Shown here: piece by piece, positions 22,507-32,469 of the stretch
Layout of the letters: each line of letters begins with the position of its first letter
Position numbering within the stretch: the first letter of the stretch is position 1
NCBI GenBank assembly: GCA_021234155.1
Contig: JAJEKV010000002.1
Coordinates: forward strand, 23,760,942 to 23,824,941
DNA from: Isoetes taiwanensis
Taxonomy: Eukaryota > Streptophyta > Lycopodiopsida > Isoetales > Isoetaceae
DNA: 64,000 bases
Reading direction: 5' to 3'
Notes under the pieces: model-generated
Told to the model about the DNA's origin: nothing
What the model saw: the letters and a program-made list of their open reading frames with translations, nothing else
Databases searched by the model: none
Made by a program: the position numbers and the translations under genes

Positions 22507-22571
22507 TCTCACAGCTCGCGCCTGGTCGAAGAACTAAACTTTAGTTTTTGAGCGAGGTGCAAGCTGTGAGA
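22507..22571. repeat. 65-nt palindrome copy 4 (between ORF1 and ORF2)
   Basis: Starts 200 bases after copy 3, close to the 190-base spacing of copies 1 and 2. The 3' arm has GGTGC in place of GGCGC; this turns a G-C pair into G-U, so pairing is kept. Confidence 0.85.
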
Positions 22572-22762
22572 CCTCCTACCATTTCTTCACCAGAACTTGC
22601 CCAAGTGATCTTCAACCTGTTGTATAGCATCTTTAGGTAATCCAGCCACGCTCAAACACTTGAACTAGTCTTCAAATTCCCATTTTGATCTCAGTATAGA
22701 CTAGAATTGCCCAACCCCAGAAATTTTCCAAGTCATCCAAAAATTAGGGTTTCCCCTTTTTT

Positions 22763-22773
22763 CTATAAATAAG
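22763..22773 (+). promoter_or_regulatory. TATA-like box upstream of ORF2
   Basis: CTATAAATAAG lies 123 bases before the ORF2 start at 22886 and about 190 bases after palindrome copy 4. The flanking CCCTCATTTC also resembles the CCCCTCATTTCC that follows the ORF1 box, as if one promoter cassette had been duplicated. Confidence 0.55.
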
Positions 22774-22885
22774 TCCCTCATTTCTCAAATAGCACCCTAC
22801 AAGTCTGCTCCTGCCTTCTTAGCCGATTTTCCAACTCCTTGAGGCGCTCTTGCAACCGTTTGATACCCTCTTCCGCATTTAACCA

Positions 22886-24376
22886 ATGACAACCTCTGAT
22901 TTTCGCAGATGGTACAGCGCCAGCGCTCATGCTGCCGAGGCCGACATCGACCAAATTTTCCATGTCTTCAGGAAGGAGGTAGATGTCCAAGCAACTTTGC
23001 ACGCAACCCCAGCTTACAGTAGAGTCCTGTCTGAATTCCAAGCTAGGGTAGAACCAGCACTAGTGCAACTCCCACCTTGCATAGGTTACTTTGTTCCTAG
23101 GCAATCCCTGCAAGCAGCCTTAGGCGATGTTCCAAACATTGCCAAGTACCTGACAAACAAGGCACAGCGCATGCCCGAGCCAATGGTCCTAGCTGTCAAT
23201 AGGACCAAATATTTCTCTTTTAACACTGCCTTGGCAATCTTTCTTACCCACCGTGCCGAGAACGCTGTGGGAGAAACCTCCATTCCTCCCATGGACGTGG
23301 ACCCATTAGCCATAGCAGCAGAACAACGGCTCCTTACGCAATACGAACAGGAGTAGGAAGGAAAAGAAGAGGACTCAGAGGAAAAGGAATCAGAAGAGGA
23401 GGAGGACTACGTCGAGCTCGACCCAGCGGAAGAGCGGCGACAAGCAGAACAAGAGTGGCAAGACTTCGAAAGAAGCCGGCAAACTCTTAGAGTCACGCCA
23501 CCCCTTGGGCTAGGCATTACAAGCCTAGCCCCCATCATTATCGAGGGCGAAGAATTTTTGCTTCTAAGCGACATCCAAAACCTCCCGGAGTGCAGGGAAA
23601 GGGAGTACCGACCTGAAGAATTGCTGCACCAACTCCGAAGAACGGACCTGGACGACTTCATCGTCCGAGGAACATCTAACTTCCCACTCCAAGTAAGGGA
23701 AGCCGACACGTACACAGGAGAGTCGACCTCCGACATCCAAGCCTACAGCAGCATCAGGCAGATTATGGAGGCAGACAAGGCCGCGGACACACTACCGACG
23801 GAGGAAGAGTTCCTTGCTTTACAGGAACAGATGGGGATCCGCCACGCGACCTCGAACATCCTAACGGCAAGCTCTTCGGCAACGCCTCCTCGGGAGAGAA
23901 GAGGAGAGTTCGACCTCAGGAGAGCTTCAGCAACAGTCAGGGACTACAAGGAGCTCATCACAGTGGAGGTAGATGACTTTGCGGGCAGACACAGAGCTGG
24001 ATACCGAGTGGCCGAGGACCCGTCACGCAACGACAGGTCGTTGTGGTATTACCTCCCCCTGCTGATGGACGGAAGAATAGCGGTAATTCACCGCAAATTC
24101 ACCCCCAGAGGCGAGGAAGGAGTATCGATGCTAATTGCGCTCTCAGGATTTGGCCGGCATGCGCGGTTACCCCTCAACACCGAGTATGCCATCCTGGTGA
24201 AGAGAGCAGTAGCACTCGATGTTTTCGACTTCGCCATACCTTACAGGCGGCAGGGAAGACTGGCGGTGACCAAACCTCTGAGCGCAGAGTGGAAGACTTG
24301 GCGAGAGCTTTGCAGGGTGGATCTTCAGTCAACGTCCTTAGGAACTTGGGTCATTCAGTGGGAACAGCCCAAGTGA
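22886..24376 (+). pseudogene. ORF2: unrecognised protein of about 496 residues (one nonsense codon)
   Basis: One frame runs 497 codons with a single TAG at codon 157 (23354-23356). The N-terminal 155 residues begin MTTSDFRRWYSASAH and look globular. An acidic linker (EEKESEEEEDYVEL) follows the stop, then a second globular part with EGEEFLLLSDI, LDDFIVR, and a C-terminal part of aromatic and basic residues (about 370-496). I recognise no enzyme motif, zinc finger or transmembrane segment. The homologue at 12496-13417 keeps the same order of motifs, so the protein is conserved within the lineage. It starts behind its own TATA-like box and palindrome pair. The TAG fits a C-to-T change of CAG. 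Its role is unknown; a partner of ORF1 or a DNA-binding regulator would fit the context, but no residue proves it. Confidence 0.7.
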
Positions 24377-24597
24377 AAAAGTTCCTAGAAGATAACCCAT
24401 CCTATCGGTGGCATCAAGAATAATTAGCAATCTTGATCCCGGAAGTTTTAAATTTTGTATTAGCATATTATAAAACATGAATATAATTTCTTTTGCAGCT
24501 TAAATGTTTTGTGATGTATTGTGCGCCACAACTATATCAACAAACATAAATAATGCAAGAGAACAAGTAAAACTAACCATATAGCCATGAACTACTT

Positions 24598-25160
24598 GTG
24601 TATGCAGCTAGAGGCCTAGGCTCAGGGGAACAACAACACCGAGAACATATGGAAGAACAGAGTCCGCCGAGGCCACGTCCGGCAAGGAACCTGTTCGAAG
24701 AATTTGGACCCATGACCCCAGAAGAGGAATTATCCCAGATGAGGACGGACCTTGAGCAGATAAAGGCTTTGCTAGTCGCACAAGCAGGAGCGGGTTCGGT
24801 GGGTAACGCTCAACTGCCGCAAGCATCAGCTCGGAAAACAGGAAGGGACAAGAAGAGGAGCAAGAGAGGAAGGTCCCCCAGCTCGGACTCCTCCGACTCA
24901 AGCTCAGATTCAGACTCCGATTCCGAGGAAGAAGAAGAGCAGAACCAGGACCGAACAGATGGAAGGCAGAAGAACACCCCAGACGGAAGATAAAGGGACA
25001 CAAGAACCTCTGATTACCAGAAGAAAGTAGACTCTGCATTGGGAAATGTTTGGAAGGCCAGGAAGCTCGAGCAATTCTCAGGCGAGAATAGGTCAGGCAT
25101 GGAGGCAGAGGCTTGGCTGGACGAGATGAGTGAATATGGCAACGCCTATGGTATGAACAC
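24598..25160 (+). pseudogene. Gag fragment of the chromovirus
   Basis: The frame 24598-24993 begins MYAARGLGSGEQ and has a helical stretch (EEELSQMRTDLEQIKALL), then a basic and serine/aspartate-rich segment ending in a TAA at 24991. Homology carries on past the stop with ALGNVWKARKLEQFSGE and AEAWLDEMSEYGNAYGM. The latter fits the start of gypsy gag capsid (W...E..F). At about 25160 the coding sequence ends abruptly. The rest of capsid and any zinc knuckle are missing. A pyrimidine-rich TTTCTTTTGCAG at 24487-24498 could be a splice acceptor, so gag may be made from a spliced LTR transcript that skips ORF1 and ORF2; this is inference. Confidence 0.65.
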
Positions 25161-25714
25161 AAGGCCCCCAAAATTGAACCATTATGCTTTTTTTTCAATG
25201 GTTTATTGGTAAAAACCAATTCCATAAATCAGTACATGTTAGTGGGTTCAAAAGTTTACAAACCATGCTAGTTCTCTAAGATGATTCATCAACATATTTT
25301 TCTAAGGTGATAAAACAGCATTGTTTTATGATATGGTACTGAAACATGATAATTTTGATTCGTCTCCGTAACAACTTAAATTATAGGGTTCATCAACATA
25401 TTTTCCTAAAGTGATAAAACAACACGGTTTTATGGCATGGTATTGAAACATAGCAAGTTTAATTGGTTTCTATAATAACTTAAATTATATGATACGTACT
25501 AGTGTTTAGTACATCAAGTTTATTAGACTAGCGTTTGATCACATCTATCTTCTTCAATATATTGACATGGTAATTTTAAGCGCATAATTCTCGTGATGTT
25601 TTACTGTGATTAATCACCAATACACAATGTGGTAAATGATCTTGGTTTAAATATGCTAATATGATTTTTTTTATCCTATTTTTTTCCATGGTACTGAAAC
25701 GTAATTATCTCATG
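25161..25714. other. Foreign AT-rich segment replacing the end of gag, protease and most of RT
   Basis: Composition changes sharply to AT-rich, non-coding DNA. It contains two tandem units of about 117 bp (about 25267-25383 and 25384-25502), each with TTCATCAACATATTTT.CTAA, GTGATAAAACA, GGTA.TGAAACAT and AACTTAAATTATA. A coding frame returns at 25715. It replaces perhaps 1.5-2 kb of normal gag-pol, so it marks a deletion with filler or an insertion plus deletion. Confidence 0.65.
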
Positions 25715-28034
25715 TATAGCAGATCCCTTGAAGAGCACGTACAACACTTAAGGAGAGTGCTTGAGAAGCTGAAGAGGCACCAGTTGTATGCCAAGTTGTC
25801 GAAGTGCCACTTCGCAACGGAGAAAGTGGAATATCTTGATCTCAGCAGAAGGCATTGCGACGGACCCCGCAAAGATTGAAGCAGTAATTCAGTGGCCGGC
25901 GCCGAAGAATGTGCATGAGGTCAGGAGCTTTCTCAGGCTAGCAGGGTACTATAGAAAGTTCGTAAAGAACTTTGCTAAGATAGCGGCGCCGTTAACAGAC
26001 CTGACGAGGGCAGAGAAGGTGAAAGATTGGGCAGAGCATTGGCACAAGAAAGCCCAAAAGGGGTTTGAATTGTTGAAAGAAGCTCTGACGATAGCCCCTG
26101 TCTTGACCCTGCCGGACCCGGAGAAAGATAAGCTTGTAGCAACAGATGCGAGTAAGATAGCTACAGGTGTGGTGCTTATGCAAGAAGAGCGTGTGGTAGC
26201 GTATGACTCCAGGAAGATGAACGACGCCGAAACGCGCTACCCCACACATGATCAAGAATTGCTTGCGGTTGTCAGGGCGTTAAGAATCCGGAGGCACTAT
26301 CTCTTGGGAAGGAAGTTCCAATTGGATACCGACCATCAGAGCCTCCAGTATGTATTCACGCAACCACACCTTAATCTAAGGCAGTGGAGGTGGATGGAGT
26401 TCCTCGAAGAATATGACTTTGATATAGTCTACAAGCCGGGGAAGCTCAATGTGGTAGCAGATGCGCTTTCAAGGCACCCCCTGACAACTAGAGTGCATTG
26501 CAATGCAATTTCGACGCTCTCCAGCGACTTTGGTAAGAAGATTGAAGAGACCTTGTCAACGGATGTGGATTTCAGGGAAGTATGGGCAAGCCTCTCTAGG
26601 GAGGCTAGAACAGATAAAGAACGGGAAGCCTTCAAGCATTATAAGAAGGAGGGCAACCTGTTATACCACAAGAACAAGTTGTGCGTGCCCGAATCATCAG
26701 GTGTAAGGAAATTGATCCTCCACGACACGCACAACAGCCCAATAGCTGGCCATGCGGGATTCATGAAAACATATTTCAAAGTACGCAGCAGCTATTATTG
26801 GCCAGGAATGAAGAAGCAGGTAGCTCGCTACATCAGGGAATGTCAGCTATGCCAGCAGACAAAGGCGGAGCAGCTTCGAATTCCAGGGGCATTAGAGCCA
26901 TTAGCGGTGCCAAACGCTAAGTGGGAGGTAATCAGCATGGATTTCATCACAGGGCTCCCAAGAACAGTAAGAGGAAAAGATGCCTTGATGGTAGTGGTCA
27001 ACAAGTTGTCGAAGATGGCACATTTTGTGCCTTGCAGGACCACAGATACGGCTATGGATACAGCAAAGCTCTTCACCAAAGAGATCTTCAGGCTTCATGG
27101 CATGCCAAGGGAGATTATATCCGACAGGGACCCGAAGTTCATGAGTGCCTTTTGGCAAGACCTCTTTGCGACGATTCAGACCAAGCTATCCATGAGCACG
27201 GCATATCATCCTCAGACGGATGGCCAAACGGAGCGGACCAACAAGATTTTAGAAGACATGCTACGAAACTATGTCTGGAATAAGCAAGATATATGGGAAG
27301 AATTTATTCACTTGGTGGAGTTTTCATACAATAGTACCAAGCAAGAATCATCCCAAATGTCGCCGTTTATGATCAATTACGGCTATCAGTGCCTAACTCC
27401 AGACACTTGGCACAACCCCGTGTCAAAAGTGGAAGTTTCGCAGCAGATGTTGGCCAATATGCAGCAGCTCGTGGAAGAGGTTTGAGGGTATCTGCTAGCA
27501 GCAAGAAGTCGACAAAAGAGCATCGCCGACAAGCATCGAACAGTCAGAGAATTCCAAGTTGGGGATGATGTATGGCTCAAGATCAAGGTAAAGCAGGCGA
27601 AGCTCCGCATCAGTAATTGCAAGAAACTTGCTCCAAGGTGGACTGGACCTTTCAGAATAGTCAAGAGAGTAGGTAATCAATCCTACAAGTTAGATTTGCC
27701 AGCACACCTAAAGATTCATAAGGTCTTCCATGTAAGTTTATTGAAGAAGCATACTCCAAATCCAGACGAAGTCTTGGACACTCCAACGTTGTTGGAAATG
27801 ATGGAGGAGCAGCTGGAAATAGTTCCAGAATTGATTCTTGATAAAGCTTTCAAGAAAACAAGGAGGTCGGAGTTCCTCCAATACTTGGTCAAGTGGAAAC
27901 ACTTGCCAGTGGAAGATGCGACATGGGTACTTAAGAAAGATTTAGTAAAGCAGTACCCACAGTTTATGGAGCAATGGGATGGCAAGGTCATCTCCGAAGA
28001 AATCGGCTCAGGCATGTCGATTTGTGTAGGTTAA
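25715..28034 (+). pseudogene. Chromovirus pol fragment: RT end, RNase H, integrase, chromodomain
   Basis: Coding resumes just after the RT active site with YSRSLEEHVQHL and passes a frameshift near 25835 into the frame 25788-28034. Order: RT thumb ([11 protein letters not shown]..., [12 protein letters not shown]); RNase H ([20 protein letters not shown]); integrase zinc-binding H-H-C-C ([11 protein letters not shown] to CQLCQQ); integrase core D-D-E (MDFITGL, SDRDPKF, GQTERTN); the GPF linker (APRWTGPFRIV); and a C-terminal chromodomain at about 27850-27975 (EFLQYLVKWKHLP then ATWV). One TGA interrupts it at 27483-27485 (fits CGA to TGA). Protease and the RT palm are absent, so it cannot be autonomous. 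The chromodomain places it among chromoviruses, whose integrases are typically steered to heterochromatin. Confidence 0.88.
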
Positions 28035-28901
28035 TCCTTGTGTAGTTAGGATTAATCTACGCATGCAACCTATGCTTGGTATGGGTCGCATGCGTTGTTA
28101 CCGATGATAGGACCACTACGGTGATCTCTAGGGCGTGGTGTAATGTCAATGTAGGCATGACCGCGTTTCCGCTTGGACGAGTGGAAGGTAGATTAGAACG
28201 TCTACTTCTGTCTCACGGAAGTAGACGACCTCGAGAGAAAGGAGGTCATTAAGGAATGCATTGATAGGGAAAGCACCTTTAGCCCCATATATGCTTTGAT
28301 AGGAGGAATCTATCCTTCACGCCCCCCACACGGGAAGGATATCCCCCACGCTGGGCAACTAGAGGTGTAGGCATGAGCGGCATATAGGCATGATAGGACG
28401 TTGTCTCCACGGCCATTATGGAAGATTCATCCTCTTGCTACGCCGGGAGATTAGCCATGCATTCATGTAGATAGGTGGGGTGGTCACCATATAACCAAAA
28501 ATTTATTAAATAATTAAAATGGTACTAACGTAGTGTCGACCTGCAGGCCAATAGAGCGCTCCGGAGGGCAAGGAGGTCGAGCTACGAAGACTTGCAACAC
28601 AAATTTTGTTGGAATGTGTTGCAAGGAACGAAGAGTACCTCGAACAATAATTATAGATATGAAATGTTGAAATTTTGTCTAACTTAATGTCGTAATAACT
28701 AAACTAGTGAATAACTTGATGTTATGAATTGATAAGTATTCCATAGCGTATAATGACGTAATAATGTTTTACAAATATTACCTTAGGGTAATCTTGGTAA
28801 ATGTGTAAGTATTATATTGTATGCATCACGTTGATTGCAGATTGCAGATTAGGAAGATCCCAAGGTGGGGAGACCCACGATGCTGCGGGCATCATCATTT
28901 C
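28035..28901. other. 3' untranslated region of the chromovirus
   Basis: No ORF is supported. AT content rises towards the 3' LTR. GAAGTAGACG-type words and a duplicated AAGGTGGGGAGA (28862 and 28902) occur; only the second abuts the LTR. Confidence 0.5.
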
Positions 28902-28914
28902 AAGGTGGGGAGAA
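28902..28914 (+). promoter_or_regulatory. Polypurine tract
   Basis: AAGGTGGGGAGAA directly precedes the 3' LTR start (TGTGACG at 28915). It is the expected plus-strand primer. A second copy of AAGGTGGGGAGA lies 40 bases upstream. Confidence 0.8.
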
Positions 28915-30308
28915 TGTGACGTTCCAGCACAGTATACGGTCCCGGAACGTATACTGTACTGCCTCGTCACGCGTACACGCCACTCCGACCGACGTGTACG
29001 CCGACGGATAGCCAGGTAGGTAGCCCTAGGGGCAACTTGCTAGGTATGTTCATATGTTATTAATGTGCACATGTGCACATTAATGTGGGCACACCTTTCC
29101 ATGTAGGCACCTTTTGCCACCTAGCCATTAAAGGCAAGTGGGGCCTTTCCAATTATCCCACATGCTAAAATGGGTAATTGGAAACCCTAGCCCTAACCCC
29201 CATGTCTATTTAGGGTAGGAAAACCCTAACTTTCTAATTTTCGTCCATAGGGTTTTAGAGCTCAGTTTTGGCTGCCCCAGGAGCCAAAACCGCCTCCCAG
29301 ACGCTGCCCAAGCGAATCGCACCATTAGCTTCCCTGAATTCGATCAGCTCAGCAGGATGGTTGAACTCAGGTCAGGAGGAGCCACCCAAGGATCAGGTAT
29401 TTGGTCAATTTAATAGCTTAAACCGTCTTCTAGTCATAGAATCAGTAAGTTTAGCCTATTAAATTGCCCATATCAGCTATCTAGACCTCTAGATCTCAGA
29501 CACTAACTAAAGAACCTAACTCTATGATATAGATTAGATCTAGTTCTTTAGTTCTTCTGTGATGTATATGGATGATGTATCTCTGTGAACTCCTTGTATT
29601 GGGAAGGGGGGTAGAGGCCCTAAGGCTTAGTAGTTGATGCTCCTAGAGTAGCCTCTCTAGCACACTGTAGATGCGGCCTGTGCACAAGAGCCCCACCTGG
29701 TTGTGGGTGAAGGGGCCAGACTGGCTTATAAGGAGATTCGTGTCCTGACTCTTGAACGATCCCTCTGGTGTGTAAAGCCTACCAGGGATCTGTGACTAGG
29801 TCTAATGGCTTGCCACTGCGTGTGGGCAAGGCATGGACTCGACACTCGTGGGGTGGTGGTTATGACCTTCCAGTGAGTTCAAGTCGAATAAGGGCAGTGG
29901 CCCTCTAGTCACCTTGAGTCAGCATGTAGATCTCTGGAGGGAGTGATCCCTACCTGCCCCATCGGAACTGGGGAGATGAAACCCAGGAGTAGCCCCCTTG
30001 GCTACGCATCCGGCGGGCTACAGTCAGGTCCCAACACTTTTCAACCTATTCTGCAAATGGAGTGGACAACCCAATGCCATGTTCTTATGCCAGCCAAATC
30101 CATTGCCATGAACTCTGTCTGCAATGAACTCTAGAGACCCAAGCCGTCAATCATCCCCTTTGAGTCTGAGCCTTGGGTAGGATTCCCTATGTGATGTGCT
30201 GATCTTTGTCTATGCAGATATGTGGAGGACCATCCTTCGTGATGGTCATATGATGTCGTTGTATGTACTACTGACATGTATGTTTACGCTTCCGCAGCTA
30301 GGTAGGCC
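28915..30308 (+). repeat. 3' LTR of the H3-bearing chromovirus, truncated
   Basis: It matches the 5' LTR from TGTGACGT to GGTAGGCC (20019 in the 5' copy) and then stops. The last 160 bases, including the ACGTCACA end, are missing and replaced by unrelated DNA from 30309. Differences from the 5' copy include a gap of about 18 bases near 30055 and scattered substitutions. Confidence 0.88.
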
Positions 30309-30517
30309 AGTCGTACCCAAACAATCAATCGAAAAACCTATCAACAAAAGCTTTGTAAAAAACGTCATTGGGAATGATTTGTCCATAGAAAAAAACTCTG
30401 ATTTTGTTTCACCATCGGGGAAGTATCTCCGCCCGAAGATAGGCAAGTATAGTAGGACGGATATTCTATTCATCGTCTTGCAAAAATTTTGAGTATTTGT
30501 CGAGCAGACCTTATCCT
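30309..30517. other. Unidentified segment at the 3' LTR break
   Basis: About 200 bases that are neither LTR nor the split gene. The open frame crossing the LTR end (30196-30492) continues through it but has no known motif. It directly precedes the rDNA-like fragment, so the two may have arrived together. Confidence 0.4.
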
Positions 30518-30524
30518 GCAAGAA

Positions 30525-30586
<62 letters not shown>

Positions 30587-30594
30587 CAACGCGA
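30518..30594 (+). pseudogene. Short 16S-type (small-subunit) rDNA fragment of organellar or bacterial kind
   Basis: GGAATTGACGGGGGCCCGC and the following AAGCGGTGGAGCATGTGG and TTTAATTCGATGCAACGCGA form the universally conserved 16S segment around E. coli positions 900-970. It is only about 77 bases and is flanked by unrelated DNA. In a plant nuclear context an organellar transfer (plastid or mitochondrial) is the likeliest source; the GCAACGCGA ending does not settle which. Confidence 0.85.
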
Positions 30595-30599
30595 TACTC

Positions 30600-31095
30600 A
30601 GGTGCAAATTATCTTTTGTTGATTTTTTGGTGATATGTGCATCATTTGTAGATGTAGTTGTTGTTGCAGCTTATGTAGATGTAGTTGGTGTTGCAGCTAA
30701 GGTTCGAAGTACAGTTCTTAATATGCAACTTAAACATTTCGAGCTGCTGCAGTTGGTGGCTGAGATTCAACTTAGGTTGTTAGTCTGCAGTTGGTGTTGC
30801 AGTTAGTATTTGAGCTCCATTACATAGTTTCAGTTTGTGTTGCAGAGAGCATGTTAAATAGTTAGACTACAGTTAGTGTTTCTGCAAGTGTTCGAGTTAT
30901 GTCATTGGTTGCGGTTTGTGATTATGTTTGTTGCGATTCTGATTGGTGTTGCGCTTATGACCATTAGTTGCGAGGTTGTATGTTTGTAGTTTGTGTTTGT
31001 TGTCATAGTGAGTTACAAATGGCAGTTTATAGTTGCGATTAGAGTAGAGTTACATGTTCATGTGTACTTGTTATTTGACATGTTACTCACATATT
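30600..31095. repeat. Degenerate array built on GTTGCAGTTAGTGTT
   Basis: About 450 bases of irregular repeats (GTTGCAG, GTAGATGTAGTTG, GTTTGTGTTGC, GATTGGTGTTGC). Its reverse-complement vocabulary (AACCGCAACTACTACCAAC) fills 38030-38430. It lies directly upstream of the C-terminal half of the split gene and could be intronic there. Confidence 0.6.
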
Positions 31096-31099
31096 TTTG

Positions 31100-32414
31100 A
31101 TTATGTTTTGCGATCGAGAGATGTTCATTAAATTCAAAGAGCAAAGACCCAAGAAATTACAATTGGCCAAAGAGCATTTGAAAAACTAAAACCATGGTAT
31201 GTAATGAAATTGAAACAGTTCAATTCATGTTGTTGCATTCATCATGTGAGACTGCAGATGCTCTTGGATGGCTTAAATTCACTTAGAAATATGCATGTAG
31301 AATGTTGCACCTGTGCATGTGAGGTATGCCAATCTACAGGCCAACTATGTGCTTCCAAGACTAAGAAGTATAAGCCAACCACTCAGCTCTGGCAATCCAT
31401 ATTGTGTCCTAAAGAAGAAAATCAAGAATTCCACAAGAAAGATTGCATTTATGGAGATTGTGAGCAGTGTGGTGTGTCTCGGCTACCTGTGTGCCCTCTA
31501 GAGTAGTCCGAAGAAGGATTTGTGAGTTGGGAGTACTGGTATTATGAGGAAGGAGGTAAGGATAAGTGGGGGAAACCCAAGAAAGTACTCCAGCGTCTGT
31601 GGAGGAAAACAAAACCAAAAGATCTTATGCACACATTGATTGGATGATTGGCAAAGTTTCCAAAGGTACGCCCTTTAGGCACAAATGGCAAGCGATGCGC
31701 TTTTTAGGGATATGTTAGACAACCTCCCTTTTGGGGTTATTGTATCTGTAGTAGACTTTGCAGAGAACTTCACAATTCGGATTTGCGAGGATCAAGTTCA
31801 ATCAAGCGTCTATTGGACAAGCAAACAGGTCACCATTCTTGTACAAATCACATACTATTTGGAGCCTTCATCAGGTGACGTCATCAAGGACACCCATTAC
31901 TATATATCTGATGATACAAAACATGACACACTATTCGTCCAGCATGCATTTATGATGCATCACGAATTCATGAAAGAACAAGGCATACATCCAAAAAAGC
32001 ATTGGGTATTTTCAGATGGAGCTGCATCCCAATTCAAAGCTGCCCGGCCATTCTATTTTGTAGGAAGGTATTCTCATGAGACACTCATTGAAATGATGTG
32101 GAGTTTTTTCGGCTCCAATCACGGCAAAGGGGAGCATGATGGGAAGGCTGCAGAGTTGAAACGGTGAGATGATGAAGAGATCACAGTCTGTAAAAGTAGA
32201 ATGTGCTGCTGATATTGTGAATATAGCCAGGGAGAATTTCACAGCTGTTGCTCCATCTTCAAGTGTGAACAAGAAACCAGTAAGAAGGTCGTTTTGGGAA
32301 GTGAAAAATGTGGATAGAAAGAATGCATGGGGTGCTGAGACTGTGGAGGACACGATTAACATTCATTCTGTGCATGCATTTAACTTAGCATCTCCTTTTG
32401 CAAAATTTTCGTGA
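31100..32414 (+). pseudogene. C-terminal half of the split gene, RNase-H-like (transposase-like) domain
   Basis: Readable in pieces across frames. FIKFKEQRPKK and FEKLKPWYVMKLKQFNSCCC open it. Then comes a Cys-rich block (C.C.C..C..TGQLC) ending CIYGDCEQCG. A TAG at 31504 sits where a Trp codon would be expected, followed by SEEGFVSWEYWYYEE. The long frame 31685-32167 has VVSVVDFAENFTIR, then ISDDTKHDTLFVQHAF, VFSDGAASQFKAARPFYF and FFGSNHGKGEHDGKAAELKR. The next frame (32169-32414) has CAADIVNIARENF and FWEVKN. The spaced D residues in DFAEN and FSDG and the HGKG..DG block suggest an RNase-H-like, possibly DDE-type fold; that is inference, and I cannot name the family. With two frameshifts and a stop, plus the split by the chromovirus, it is a pseudogene. 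Confidence 0.6.
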
Positions 32415-32469
32415 AACTATAGCTAATCTCATTGCTAGTTAATACTGTGAACTTATTGACTATCTATCT

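Larger units (their letters stand above)
18605..30308 (+). mobile_element. Chromovirus (Ty3/gypsy) carrying an H3-like ORF1 and an unknown ORF2
   Basis: The element runs: 5' LTR (18605-20179), primer-binding site (20181), leader with two palindromes, ORF1 H3-like (20854-22161), spacer with two palindromes, ORF2 (22886-24376), a gag fragment (24598-25160), about 550 bp of foreign AT-rich DNA, a pol fragment ending in a chromodomain (25715-28034), polypurine tract, and a 3' LTR cut short at 30308. Most of gag, protease and the RT catalytic core are missing, so this copy could only move with help. It sits inside the gene whose halves are at 17903-18604 and 31100-32414. The LTRs differ at only a few visible sites (including a 17-18 base gap near 30055), suggesting fairly recent insertion. 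A target-site duplication cannot be tested because the 3' end is lost. Confidence 0.9.

Noticed and set aside
24608-25225. 205-codon open frame on the minus strand
   Set aside because: Lies across the gag fragment of the plus strand and ends in the foreign AT-rich segment; no family signal.
30518-30594. Functional rRNA gene
   Set aside because: Only about 77 bases of the 16S core are present; flanks are unrelated.
30600-31095. CRISPR-like or satellite array
   Set aside because: Units are irregular in length and sequence and there are no unique spacers; this is a degenerate short-word tract in plant nuclear DNA.
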